From contig ML058554.1 in the NCBI GenBank assembly GCA_003013855.2, positions 1,450,945-1,514,944 of the forward strand: a stretch of DNA of 64,000 bases. The letters are read 5' to 3'. Of this stretch, positions 43,815-54,318 are shown piece after piece; positions within the stretch are counted from its first letter, which is position 1, and each line of letters opens with the position of its first letter. Source of the DNA: Liriodendron chinense. Taxonomy: Eukaryota > Streptophyta > Magnoliopsida > Magnoliales > Magnoliaceae. The notes under the pieces were generated by a model. The model did no database searches, was not told where the DNA came from, and saw nothing but the letters and a program-made list of their open reading frames with translations. The position numbers and the translations under genes were made by a program.

Positions 43815-46122
43815 ATGTCGGAGTCTTCCTGCTCTGATGCTATTCCGATGGTGAGGTTTGGAGATTCCGAATCGGACCCTCCTCTTCCAGAGCATCAGGA
43901 GATTGATCCCAGAGAATCTCATTCCAGGACAGCAGATCCTGTGAATGAAGAGGAATCTGAGGTTCCTGAGCCAGGAGTTGGGGAAACGGCTCAGGGAGAT
44001 ACCTTCGAGCTGGACGGGGAGGTCTCGCGAATTAATCAGAGAGACCTTGACAATGCGAGAAGGACATACGGGATCCCGGAATCCGTTGGTCTTAGGATTC
44101 CGGACCGGACTGACAGACCGAGCCGACCTCGCCGGGGAGAAACCGTTATCTCCCTGATGCACCTAGAGGCCGGGCTCAGGTTACCCCTGCACCCCTTTGT
44201 ACGAGAGGTTCTTAACACCCTAGGCCTCGCACCGAGCCAGCTCCAACCTAATGGCTGGAGGTGTATGGTGGGATGCTACATACTGTGGCAGAGAGTAGGG
44301 AATAAAGACCTGACTTCGAACGAGCTGTTTTCCATGTACGGCCTCAAGTCTTTAGGAGGTCATGGTCTTTATTACCTCTCTTCCCATCCGGGCCATGGGG
44401 GCTCGATAGTGACCGGCCTGCCATCCTCGACAAGAATCTGGAAGAGGAAATGGTTCTTCGCGTCGGGGGATTGGGAGGCTTCGTCGGACGAGCTTCGCCC
44501 TTTGGAGCATCGGGTCCGAGCTGATTTTGCTCTGCCAGGTCGAGCCATACTTAGAAAATTTTTCGATTAATGTTTCTCTCTTACCCCCACTTTCTTTCAT
44601 TCTGACGTGCATTTCCTTATCTATGCAGCCTCGGTGGCTATCAGAGTAGCTCTATCTGTAGTTCAAGAGAGGCAGATTCGAGCTGCACGGGAGTATCCGC
44701 CTGTTGAAAGGAACTTTCGCAGCCTAATCACTGTAGAATCCGTCCTTGAATCGGGTCGGTAATATAGATATTCATGCTTTACGTTATCAATTTTCTAAGT
44801 AACGTGCTCTGACATTCTGCCTTGTACTTTGGACAGGCATGGCTCCGAAGGCGGTCTCTAAGTCCCGCCGGATCCCTGCTCGGCTCCTGGAGCATGGGGA
44901 GAGCTCGGTGGAACCTCCGAGCAAGAGGATGGCCACGGAGGCTCAGGGGCAACAAAGGTTGCCTCGGTCCTTCGTATGCGGGTCTGGTCAGCCTCAGGGT
45001 TCATCTCCCGCAGGGGGTGAAACTTTGGCTGCCCAGCCTCCTGCTCCCGGGGTTCCGGTTGTCAACGTGCCGGATACCTCGGACTCCCGAGCCGAGCCGT
45101 CGGCTGGTCGCCCCACGACTCGTGCCAGTTCGTCTGGCACTCCGACAGCATCGACTTCAGTGGGGCCCGCCCGCACCCCTGCTGAGGTCGGGTCGTCGCG
45201 ACCTCCCCCGGCACCCCGGGCCTCTCGCCCTGCTGCCGCTCCTGGGGCCGAGCAGCGCGAGGACCAGGTCGACATGCCTCCGGTAATGGAGCATTTTGCG
45301 ACCTGGAAAGAGGGGGTTAACGCCTATATGGACGTTAACCAGAGCATCCCTCAGGATCTGAATTCTCTTGCGACATCAGATCCTGATCAGATGGTCGGTG
45401 TTGCCATCGAGAGCAGTCTCAGGGTAAGTTGACTGTCCATTTCTCTTCTTCTTTTCCTTCACTCGTTCCACCATCGCATTACTAACTGTTGTAGCTCGTT
45501 TTTGTAGGACTCGGCCTTGCTGATTATGATTCGCCAGAAGATGGCTGAGCGGACACACCAGATGCAAAAAGCTCTGGTTGCTGCCTCTTCCTGGAAGAAT
45601 AAGACTGAGGCGATGAAGGCCGAGCTGAAGAAGAAGCTGTCTGAGTTGGCAACGGCTCAGACGGAATTGCAGACAGCCCAAGCTGAACTGCAGACAGCTC
45701 AGTCCGAGCTGAAGGTGGCCCAATCCGAGCTGGAAGTATCTCAAGTACAAGTCCAGTCTCTGGAGGAGGCGATGAGGGAGACCTCAGCCAAGGCCCAGTC
45801 TGAGGGTAACAAGGTCGAGTCGCTGGAGGCCGCTCTCAAGACAGCTGAGGAGGAGAAGGTGGACCTGGCCCGGCTCTTGAAGGAGGTCCAGATGAAGGCT
45901 TTGGCTGATGCAAAGGACGCAGAAGCCAAGTTTGAGAGGCTGAATGCAATTTCTGAAGAGCTGTACAATCATGGCTTCCAGGATTGCAGGCGGCTCGTTC
46001 TCAAGCATTTTCCCAATCTCGACCTGACTCCAGTCGACAACGATGAAGATGAGGACGAAGTCGCGAGGGAGGGACCTTCAAAGGGGGCTGCAGCCGGGCC
46101 ATCCGACGCTACCGAAGGCTGA
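43815..46122 (+). CDS. Antisense additional gene of the gypsy element, 'putative gypsy type transposon' domain plus coiled coil, spliced
   Basis: Runs opposite to gag-pol. I infer exons 43,815-44,538, 44,629-44,754, 44,837-45,423 and 45,508-46,122, which total 2,052 bases (683 aa) in one frame. Introns end in AG. The third begins GTAAGT and has a TTACTAAC branch site at about 45,478; the second donor (44,755) is weak but the only one I found that keeps frame. Exon 1 has an acidic N-terminus, then HLEAGLRLPLHPFVREVLN with LAPSQLQPNGWR, the pattern of the plant family named 'putative gypsy type transposon' (Pfam PF04195, from memory). Exon 3 is Pro/Ala/Ser-rich. Exon 4 is a long coiled coil with repeated AQ(T/S)EL heptads and an acidic tail. 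The codons before the ATG include an in-frame GTG only. Function is unknown. Antisense extra genes are known in Tat elements. Exon edges need RNA evidence. Confidence 0.72.
44539..44628 (+). other. Intron 1 of the antisense gene (inferred)
   Basis: GT at 44,539 and ATGCAG ending at 44,628, 90 bases. The join is phase 1 and opens a further 42 codons with no stop. Confidence 0.6.
44755..44836 (+). other. Intron 2 of the antisense gene (inferred, donor weak)
   Basis: Acceptor TTTGGACAG ends at 44,836. A donor at 44,755 (GG|GTCGGT) keeps frame with the downstream ATG GCT CCG. The stronger-looking donor at 44,759 would shift frame into an early stop. Confidence 0.45.
45424..45507 (+). other. Intron 3 of the antisense gene (inferred)
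   Basis: Consensus donor GTAAGT at 45,424, TTACTAAC at about 45,478, acceptor TTTTTGTAG ending at 45,507; 84 bases, phase 0. This is the best-supported of the three introns. Confidence 0.75.
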
Positions 46123-46450
46123 ATGTGTATTTTCCCTTTTTTTTTTTTAACAATGTAAAGGAAACTTTTCACTTCAATGCAAGCCCTCAGAGGCATTTTA
46201 TTCAAACGCTGTGTACTTCATTTTTTTTTTCTTTTTCATGCATACACAAGTCTCGAAGTGACTGAGCTCATTGTCATAAACTCGGCCATTATATTAGAAC
46301 AGTTGTAGGGCTTTGATAGTAGAGCAAATTTCAGTTTGGAACGTTACCACTGCTAGGCCGATCTGTTGTTCACAACACTTAGGAAAATTTGAAACAATTT
46401 TTACTGAACCATCACCTCGGAACATATGTTTCAGACGAGGTCCCACTTCT

Positions 46451-49400
46451 TCATGGATAGTAGATTTTCAGGTGGTCAGCATTCCAGGGGTGGGAAAGGG
46501 GCCGGCTGTCCATGTCTTCGAGCCAATAAGTACCAGGACGGCGTGAGCCGAGTACCCTATAAGGCCCTTCCCAGTTGGGACTGAAAGCAACGATTTTTTC
46601 TTTGGTACTGACCTTTTTGAGAACCAAATCGCCAGCTCGGAACCGCCGCTCCTTTACTCGGGAATTGTAGTATCGCCTAATCCGTTGCTGGTAGGCCGCC
46701 AATCGTATTTGGGATGCTTCGCGAACTTCGTCGAGTAGGTCCAAGTTTATCCGTAATTGTTCTTCGTTTCTGTCAGGTCGGTGTTGGCTTGTCCTACTCG
46801 TGGGTATCCCGACCTCTACTGGGACAACAGCTTCTGCTCCAAAAGCTAAAGAGAAGGGTGTTTCCCCGGTGGTGGACCGAGCTGTTGTCCGATAGGCCCA
46901 AAGTACTTCAGGAAGTTCGTCAGCCCAGGCGCCTTTCTTCTCCCCAAGTTTTGTTTTGAGATGGTTTTTGATAATCTTGTTAACTGCCTCGACCTGACCG
47001 TTGGCTTGCGGGTGGTGGGGAGAGGAATACACATTCTTGATACCCAGACCTTTACAGAAATGCCGGAACCTTTCGTTGTCAAACTGTCGCCCATTATCAG
47101 TGACTATTGTATTCGGAATTCCGAATCGGCACACGATTGATTTCCAAATAAAATCTGTTGTTTTCTTCTCGGTAATGGTCGCCAATGGTTCTGCTTCTGC
47201 CCACTTCGTGAAATAATCGACGGCAAAGATTGCGTATTTCACCTGTCCCTTCCCCGTCGGAAGAGGGCCAATGATGTCAACTCCCCATTGAGCGAATGGC
47301 CATGGTCCAGACATGGGAGTGAGCTCCTCGGGTGGCAAGTGAGGAATTGGGGCAAATCGTTGGCACCCGTCGCATCTTTTAACAGTTTCCCGGGCGTCGT
47401 GCTGGATGGTAGGCCAATAATATCCTTGCCTGATCACCTTCTGTGCTAGTGCTCGAGCACCAGAATGATTGCCGCAACAACCAAAATGGATTTCACGCAA
47501 CACGTAATCAGCTTCCTTGGCTCCCAAACAACGCAAACATGGAAAAGAAAATCCTCTCTTGTAGAGGATCCCATCGATCATGGCGTACCGAGCCGATCTG
47601 TAGCGAATGCGTCGAGCTTCTTTCTGGTCGTTGGGTAATTCGCCCGTCTGTAAAAACCGAACAATAGGGTCCCTCCAATCAGGGGTAGCTGTTACTGGAA
47701 AAACTTCCGCTGCCTCGTTTGACGATATGCTTCGTTGAGGGAGGAACTCGATGGGAACCATCCTGCCGAGGTCGTCGTCGTCTGATGAGGCGAGTTTCGC
47801 GAGAGAATCTGCATTCATATTTTTGCTTCTCGGGACCTGAACAATTTCATACTGATCAAACCGTGACAGCAGTTCTTGAGTTTTTGTTAGGTATGCTAAC
47901 ATTTTCCCCCCTTTCGCCTGGTATTCTGCGGTCACTTGTCCGACCACCAATTGAGAGTCACTATGTATTTTTATAGATCGGATCCCTACTGCAGAGGCGA
48001 GGCGGAGGCCGGCTAGAAGCGCTTCATACTCAGCTTCGTTGTTTGAGGCTCGAAACCCGAACCGGAGAGCATATTGAATTTGGATGCCGTCCGGTGCTGT
48101 CAGGACGAGACCGGCCCCGCTGCCTCGTGAATTGGAAGATCCATCAACGTGTAATAACCAGGTCGGAGCGCAGTAGTTACTTTCTTGTGGCGGCTCAGAT
48201 TTGCTGTCGTCTTCCATTTCGAGAGGTTCAGTTAATTCGATGATGAAGTCGGCGATGGCCTGCCCTTTGATCGCAGTTCGCGGCCGAAACTTGATGTCGA
48301 ATTCACCGAGCTCGACGGCCCATTTAACGAGACGGCCTGAGGTTTCTGGGTTCTGTAATACCTGCCGCAATGGTTGATCAGTCAGCACAGCTATCGGGTG
48401 CGCTTGAAAGTACGGTCTCAATTTCCGTGCTGAGGTGATTAGAGCCAAAGCTAGCTTCTCTATTGTCGGGTATCGGGTTTCGGGATCGAGCAGGGCTTTG
48501 CTGACGTAGTAGACAGGCCTTTGGGTTCCTTTGTCGTTTCGGACTAATGCTGAGCTGACCGCCGCTGGAGAGACAGCTAAGTACAGGAGTAGTTCTTCTT
48601 TGTGGGCTGGTTTAGACAATAGTGGCGGAGAGCCGAGGTATGCTTTCAATTCGCAGAAAGCTTGCTCGCAGTCTGAGGTTCAAATCATCTCCTTGCACTT
48701 ACGTAGTTGCTTGAAGAAGGGGAGGCATCGATCTGTAGCCTTCGAGACGAATCTGTTGAGTGCCGCAATTCTTCCTGTGAGTCGCTGGATATCCTTCATT
48801 GTGCGAGGCGAGCTCATGTCGAGGAGTGCCTGAATTTTTTCAGGGTTGGCTTCAATTCCTCGCTGGTTTACAATGAAGCCAAGGAATTTTCCCGAACTTA
48901 CCCCAAAGGCACATTTGCTGGGGTTAAGCTTCATTTGATATTTTCGTAATATTCTGAACGCAGTGCAGAGGTCGCTGACATGGTCCTCTGATCGTTTGCT
49001 CTTCACGAGCATATCATCTACGTACACCTCCATAGTTCTACCAAGTTGGTCTGCGAACATCTTGTTTACTAGTCGCTGATAAGTTGCTCCGGCATTCTTT
49101 AGCCCGAAGGGCATGACCTTATAACAGTAGAGTCCCCGATCCGTAATGAATGCTGTCTTTTGCCTGTCTGGAGCGTGCATTTGGATCTGATTATATCCAG
49201 AGTAAGCGTCCATGAAGCTGAGTAGCTCGTGCCCGGCGGTCGCGTCGACGAGCTGATCTATTCGTGGCAGAGGGAAGCTGTCTTTGGGACAGGCCTTGTT
49301 CAGGTCAGTGTAGTCTACACAGACTCTCCATTTCCCGTTATTCTTTTTGACGAGGACCACGTTAGCGAGCCATTCTGGGTAGCATATTTCTTGGATGAAT

Positions 49401-52069
49401 CCAGCCTTGCGCAGTTTCTGTACTTCCTCTTCGATGATCATGTACCTTTCTGCATTGAAAGAACGCCTTTTCTGACGGATTGGCTTAGTGGTTGGGTCGA
49501 CGTTTAACCGATGGACCATCACTCCTGGACAAATTCCAGGCATCTCTTCATGGGACCATGCAAAAACGTCCGCATACTCCGTCAAGAAGGTGATCAGGTC
49601 CTCTCGTACCTTGCCTTCTAAACACGATCCGATCTTGATAGTTCTAGTCGGGTCGGTATCAGACAACGGAATGTCGACCAGCTCTTCTGCGGGCGACCCG
49701 CGCTCCTTTGCTTCCTCTCTCGGATCAGGAGAGGTCGCATGAGAAACGGTTGATACTGTACTTTTATTTTTCCCTCGTAGGAAAAGCTCATAGCAACGGT
49801 GGGCTTCCTGCTGATCTCCCCTGACCACGCCGATTCCTTCGTCGGTTTCGAATTTCATTGCAAGGTGATAGATGGAAACGGCGGCTTTGAGAGCTCGCAG
49901 GATAGGACGGCCTATAATGGCGTTGTAAGCAGAGGGGGTATTTACGACAAGGAAGTCGACCATTATTATTTTCTGGTTTGGTTCTTCTCCTGCGGTGACT
50001 GGTAGACTTATCTCTCCTTCGGGCATAATGCTATCCCCCGTGAACCCAGTTAATGCTGTCTTGACTGGTCTCAGTCGAGATCGGTCGATTTTCATTTTTT
50101 CGAATGCCGATGCGTATAGGATATCGGCCGAACTGCCTGTGTCGACCATCATCCTGTGGAGTTTTTTATTGGCGACCATCAACGCGACGACAAGGGAGTC
50201 GTCATGTGGATGTATGACCCCTCGGGCGTCTTCTTCGGTGAAGGATATTGTTTGTGAGGTTACCTTTGCGACCTTTGTAGGTCGGCTGGTGATATTGACA
50301 GAAGACTTCGGTAAGGACGTCCTTCCTTGCCGTACGTAGCTTTTGCGAGAGTTTTCGGTGTCTCCAGTGGTCGGCCCTCCGAAAATCATGTGGATTTCTT
50401 CCACAGGGTTGTTGCTTTGTTCCTCTGTCAAGTCGGCGACTCGACCTTCATCTCTTCGGCCCTCTGAACGCTGAGCAATGTAATCCTTCAAGAAGCCTTG
50501 CTGGATCAGGGCTTCTATCTGTCGCTTCAAATCAAAGCAGTCCACGGTGTTGTGACCGTGGTCTTTGTGATACAAACAGTACCTCGATTTCGACCTCCTA
50601 TTGGGGTCGGTCTTTATCTTTGCAGGTCGTTCGAAATTGTATTTTCTTTTCTCCGCTAAATACACTTGCTCGATGGTTTTGTTGAGCGGAGTGTACTTAT
50701 CGAACCGTGGCGCAGGTGATTTCGTTCGGCGAGCGGGCCTGTTCCGGGTTGGCGATCTTTGTTCGGACTTTCGTTCCGACCTGTGTCTTTTCGAGTTGTT
50801 GCTATCCGGCCGATCCTTATTTTTTGTCACCGGTCGATGAGCATTGACCAGTTCTTCGGCGTTGATGTGTTTTGCTGCCCGATCTAAAAGTTCTGCCACG
50901 GACTGAGGCGGTTCTTCCCCGACAGACCAAAGGAACCTTCGGTCTCGTAATCCTCCGATCATGGTGTGCAACAGTACATCTTGCGAGAGGTTTTCAATTT
51001 GTACAGCTTCGGAATTGAAGCGTGCGAAGTAATCTTTCAGGGACTCATCTTCTTTTTGCTTGATCGCAGCGAGATGAGTTGAATGCTTCCTCGGGTCAGT
51101 GCTCCCAATGAACTGAGTAGCGAAGGCTCGGCTTAGCTGAGAGAATGAACTGATCGTACGGGGTTTTAGGTTGCGAAACCAAGTCCATGCCGAGCTTGTT
51201 AACGACAACGGAAAGGCCTTGCACATGATATGCCCATTGGCCCCGAGGAGATCCATGCGGACTTTGAAGTTCTCTAAGTGCTCCGCCGGATCTCCAATTC
51301 CAGAGTATTGCTTCAACTGGGGAACTTTAAACCCTTTGGGAAGGGGTTCCTCACGAATCTCGTCGGTGAATGGTGATTCAGATGAATCGACCAGTGCATC
51401 TACGGCGATTGGGGCTCGGGCCCGTTGTGCTCTCTGGAGATCGCCCATTTGTTCTCGCAGTTCCTTCAGCTCGGCCTCCAGTGGGCCCAAGTTGTCGTCA
51501 ATCCTGTTGCTGGCTTCACGATCGGCTCGTTCGTGTGCGAGACGAGCTGTTCTCCGTTCCTCGAGCCTGTGTCGCAGGTCGGTGGCGGGCAAGCTTGTCG
51601 TTGGTCGAGGTCCAGCCTCGGTTGCTCGGCTGGCGACCTCATCTTCTTCCATCGGAGTGGGATGTTGAGAACGCTGCGACGGTCGAACCTGGTGGGAGTG
51701 CAAGGTTTGTTGCGGCCGAGAATGGGTATGCCGAGATCCCTCACGGTCTTTATCGTTCAACACGGTTGGGTGAGCTAGGCCAGTTAGCAGAGCTTTAATT
51801 TCGTCCAGTCGCTGGTCTACATAGCCCAATCGTTCGTCGACTCCCCCTAGTTTTTGGTTTACCCCCCCTACCTGTTCTTCAAGAAGAGACAACCTGACCC
51901 CTCGGTTACGGGGTCTCTGTTGTCTCCCCTGTTGGGCAGAAAGAGGAGAGTTTCCACCGAGCTGGATAGCCGGAATTTCGGGAAACGATCCTTCATTTTC
52001 CGATATCTGGTCGTCTGAAGGTCCATCGATCGCGGGGGCTTTCCCTTTGTATTTTCTTTTCCCGACCAT
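46451..52069 (-). pseudogene. Gypsy gag-pol polyprotein with one in-frame stop
   Basis: The ATG is at 52,069, 110 bp inside the 5' LTR. Residues 1-1129 hold a coiled N-terminus, a retrotransposon gag domain (AWTWFRNL), a CLYHKDHGHNTVDC knuckle (about residues 495-510), a protease with DTGSS at 643-647, and reverse transcriptase with YVDD near 1016 (49,013-49,024). A TGA at 48,680-48,682 then interrupts the frame. The same frame continues to 46,451 with the Ty3-type RNase H, a second RNase H (VDGSSNSRGSGAG, about 48,150), an integrase zinc finger (about 47,510-47,360) and an integrase core with D, D, E (VDIIGP, TDNGRQF, VEAVNK). Many gypsy proteins have Trp at the place of the TGA, so TGG to TGA is the simplest cause. 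No frameshift is visible over 5.6 kb. Confidence 0.93.
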
Positions 52070-52159
52070 AGTAAAAAAGGAAGGGTGAAGTTGAAATCGT
52101 CTTCAGTGATTGGGTGAGAACACGGCTTTCCTACTTAAAGGACTCTGCGAAGAAAAGTT

Positions 52160-52178
52160 CCCACAGACGGCGCCAATC
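52160..52178 (-). other. Primer binding site of the gypsy element
   Basis: Just inside the 5' LTR, the minus strand reads GATTGGCGCCGTCTGTGGGA. The first part, TGGCGCCGT, fits the 3' end of tRNA-Asp as used by related elements; later bases do not, so the primer tRNA is uncertain. Confidence 0.65.
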
Positions 52179-52816
52179 TGTTGATGCTGTAAATTCGCCA
52201 ACAGATGATGGTGAAGACTCTTTGACACTGATGGATGGATGCCGCTGATCTCCTTCTTCACAAAGGGTTGGATCCTGTAGAACAAAAGAGAAACTAAGGG
52301 GGGTGGCTGGGGTCCAGCCGTTAGCCCTCCGATGCTTAAGTTAGCGATATCTCGAAAGATTGAAATTCTGCTTTTTCTCAGTCTTGGTTTTTTTTGTACC
52401 TCAGTAAAGAAGAAGACGTGTCTATTTATAGACCTAGATTGCAGAGTTGTACTCCCTTTCGAAGCCATGATCTCCGGGGAGGGATTCTCGGATCTTTGGG
52501 ATTTTCGGAGCTGTCCCGAGATCTTCGAGGATCTTTCGGCGGGTCGGATAAAGATCTCCCAGATTTTCTTCCCCTTATTATGCGCACACTCAGAAGCTTG
52601 CGGAAACAGAGTCAGGTCGCAAGGCGGTCGACCTGGTGAGGTCGTTTCTGATGGCTGCTTCTCTACTTTAGGTCGGATCGGTCAGACCCGTAAGAGCTAC
52701 TCCATCCTCGAATCAGATCGACTATAAACTGTGCGAGCTGAACTGGATCGACCTTCGGGTCAGCTCATATTCTCTTTCTGATGGCGCAGAGGTCATCTCG
52801 TATTCTTCCCACAACA
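52179..52816 (-). repeat. 5' LTR of the gypsy element (right end in window)
   Basis: 638 bp; differs from the other LTR at four positions (C/T in a T run, TACGCG/TATGCG, GTCATT/GTCGTT, CTCGTA/CTCATA). Confidence 0.95.
52422..52432 (-). promoter_or_regulatory. TATA-like box in the 5' LTR
   Basis: CTATAAATAG on the minus strand, about 350 bp before the gag ATG. It is in the LTR that would drive genomic RNA. Confidence 0.55.
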
Positions 52817-52821
52817 GCATC
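52817..52821. repeat. Target-site duplication, right (GCATC)
   Basis: Matches 42,666-42,670; followed by CTTAAG as at the empty paralogous site near 28,462. Confidence 0.92.
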
Positions 52822-53009
52822 CTTAAGAACAAAAAAAAAAAAAAAAAACGGAAGAAGAAGAAGAAGAAGCATAAAGGCTTCACAAAAAAAAAAAAAACTT
52901 AAGATGAAAATCTTTTGTGTGGCACGTGCACGTGAATAAAAGGTATCTAAGATGAGAATCGGTTGTGTAGAACGTGCCTCTATCCCTAGGTACCCACAGG
53001 AGTTACGTG

Positions 53010-53127
53010 CAGGGTGTCAATGGGCTAGGCTTGGGCCTGAAAAATCAGAATTTTGAATAGTCCCGGCCTGAAACAGTTCAAAGTCCAGGCCAATACCTAC
53101 CCAAGGCCCGGCCTGTTGACAGCCCTA
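53010..53127. mobile_element. Small hAT-type MITE (118 bp)
   Basis: CAGGGTGTCAATGGGC at the left, and TAGGGCTGTCAACAGG as the inverted right end. Flanks GTTACGTG and CTCACGTG could be an 8-bp target duplication with two changes. Unit 3 near 28,605 has TTACTTTCTCACGTG without the element. Confidence 0.65.
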
Positions 53128-54318
53128 CTCACGTGGGAAACAGTACACCTTGTAGGAATGCTCTTGCCTCTGTTCATAAGGGTGGTGCAGTAATCAAGTG
53201 AGCTAGACACGTATGTTGAATTTGGACTGTTGGATTTATTTTCTTACCGCTCATGCTTGTACGGTATTCCTGATCAGGAGACAACATTGTTTTCACTCCA
53301 TGTCATGCTCACAGGCGTACACCCACCTAATGAATGAACTGAATCTCTCACACGTGTTGCATAATAATATGGGAACCATGCCTTGGGTGTTTGTAGGCTG
53401 CAGTACTCTATTAAGATCCTTTGGTCTATTAAACAATTAATGTAGAGCTAGTCGCCGACTATTTCATGGCTCCAATGGACTAAAAGAAGACCAATTGGGG
53501 TTGAAAGTGATCTAACCATCAGGATCATAAAACGGTTATATTTTGTAATCTGGAACGAGTTTCTAGACAATATATGATTTTGGGTAGCTCAAGCTAGTAA
53601 AACCAACCAACCCCGCTACGTCGGGTTTCCATATCGGATTCGCAACATTTGACTTGATTGTCAATCATTAGTTTAGTTTTATTTTAATTTTACTATTTAA
53701 ACTAAGTTTTGTTTCGATCATATCTTTGATTCGTAGGGTTTTAGAAGTCGTGCCTAACATGGAAATGGCTTAGAATAATGCGTAGCATCACATGGTTAGG
53801 TCAGTTTGAAAAGTTTTTATTTTTTGCCATAGGGTTTTCTAAGGGTTTGAGTTTGAGTTTAAGTTGGACTCTAATACTTTTTTCTAGAGTTGGACTCTAA
53901 TACTTTTTTCTAGAGTTTAGTTTATTATTTAAAGCATTATAATCAGGATATTTGACATTTAATCAATTATTATAAATTTTTTAAAATTTTTTCCTGTGTG
54001 CCGACCTTACCATGCCCTCCTTGTGTCAACAATCCAAGTTTATGAAACTTGGATTGCTATTTTTTTCTTCTTTTTTTTTCAGATTTAAATTAGCCTTTGG
54101 ATATATATCTTGGACAAAATTATAAAATTGTTTTTTATCCTAACCATGCAATCAACATACCAAATCGTTTACGCTTGAAAGGCCATCTATCAACAACTAC
54201 TCCTTGAAAGGCACACGCATCGACAACTAGATACCTATGAAATAAGGGTAAAACGGTCAATTTCTCAAAGTTAACTATACCAAGGCCACGGGAGAATATA
54301 TATATATATATACGGGGC
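53128..54318. other. Unit 4 interval with no recognised gene
   Basis: AT-rich sequence, with a tandem doubling of GAGTTGGACTCTAATACTTT near 53,860-53,905. The end matches 28,690-28,890 in unit 3. No gene is seen. Confidence 0.6.

Larger units (their letters stand above)
42671..52816 (-). mobile_element. Ty3-gypsy LTR retrotransposon, Tat-type, near-complete (10,146 bp)
   Basis: Two 638-bp LTRs with TGTTG...CAACA ends are flanked by a perfect GCATC target duplication (42,666-42,670; 52,817-52,821). The paralogous site at about 28,455 shows the unoccupied target. On the minus strand the order is gag, protease, reverse transcriptase, RNase H, a second RNase H and integrase, and no chromodomain is seen. 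That order with dual RNase H marks the Tat lineage. I counted four differences between the LTRs (all transitions), so the insertion is recent. One in-frame stop breaks the polyprotein. A separate gene lies on the plus strand between integrase and the 3' LTR. Confidence 0.95.

Noticed and set aside
51171..51798. Several plus-strand frames of 80-165 codons opposite the gypsy gag
   Set aside because: They are shadows of the gag reading frame on the other strand, with no domain and no start context.
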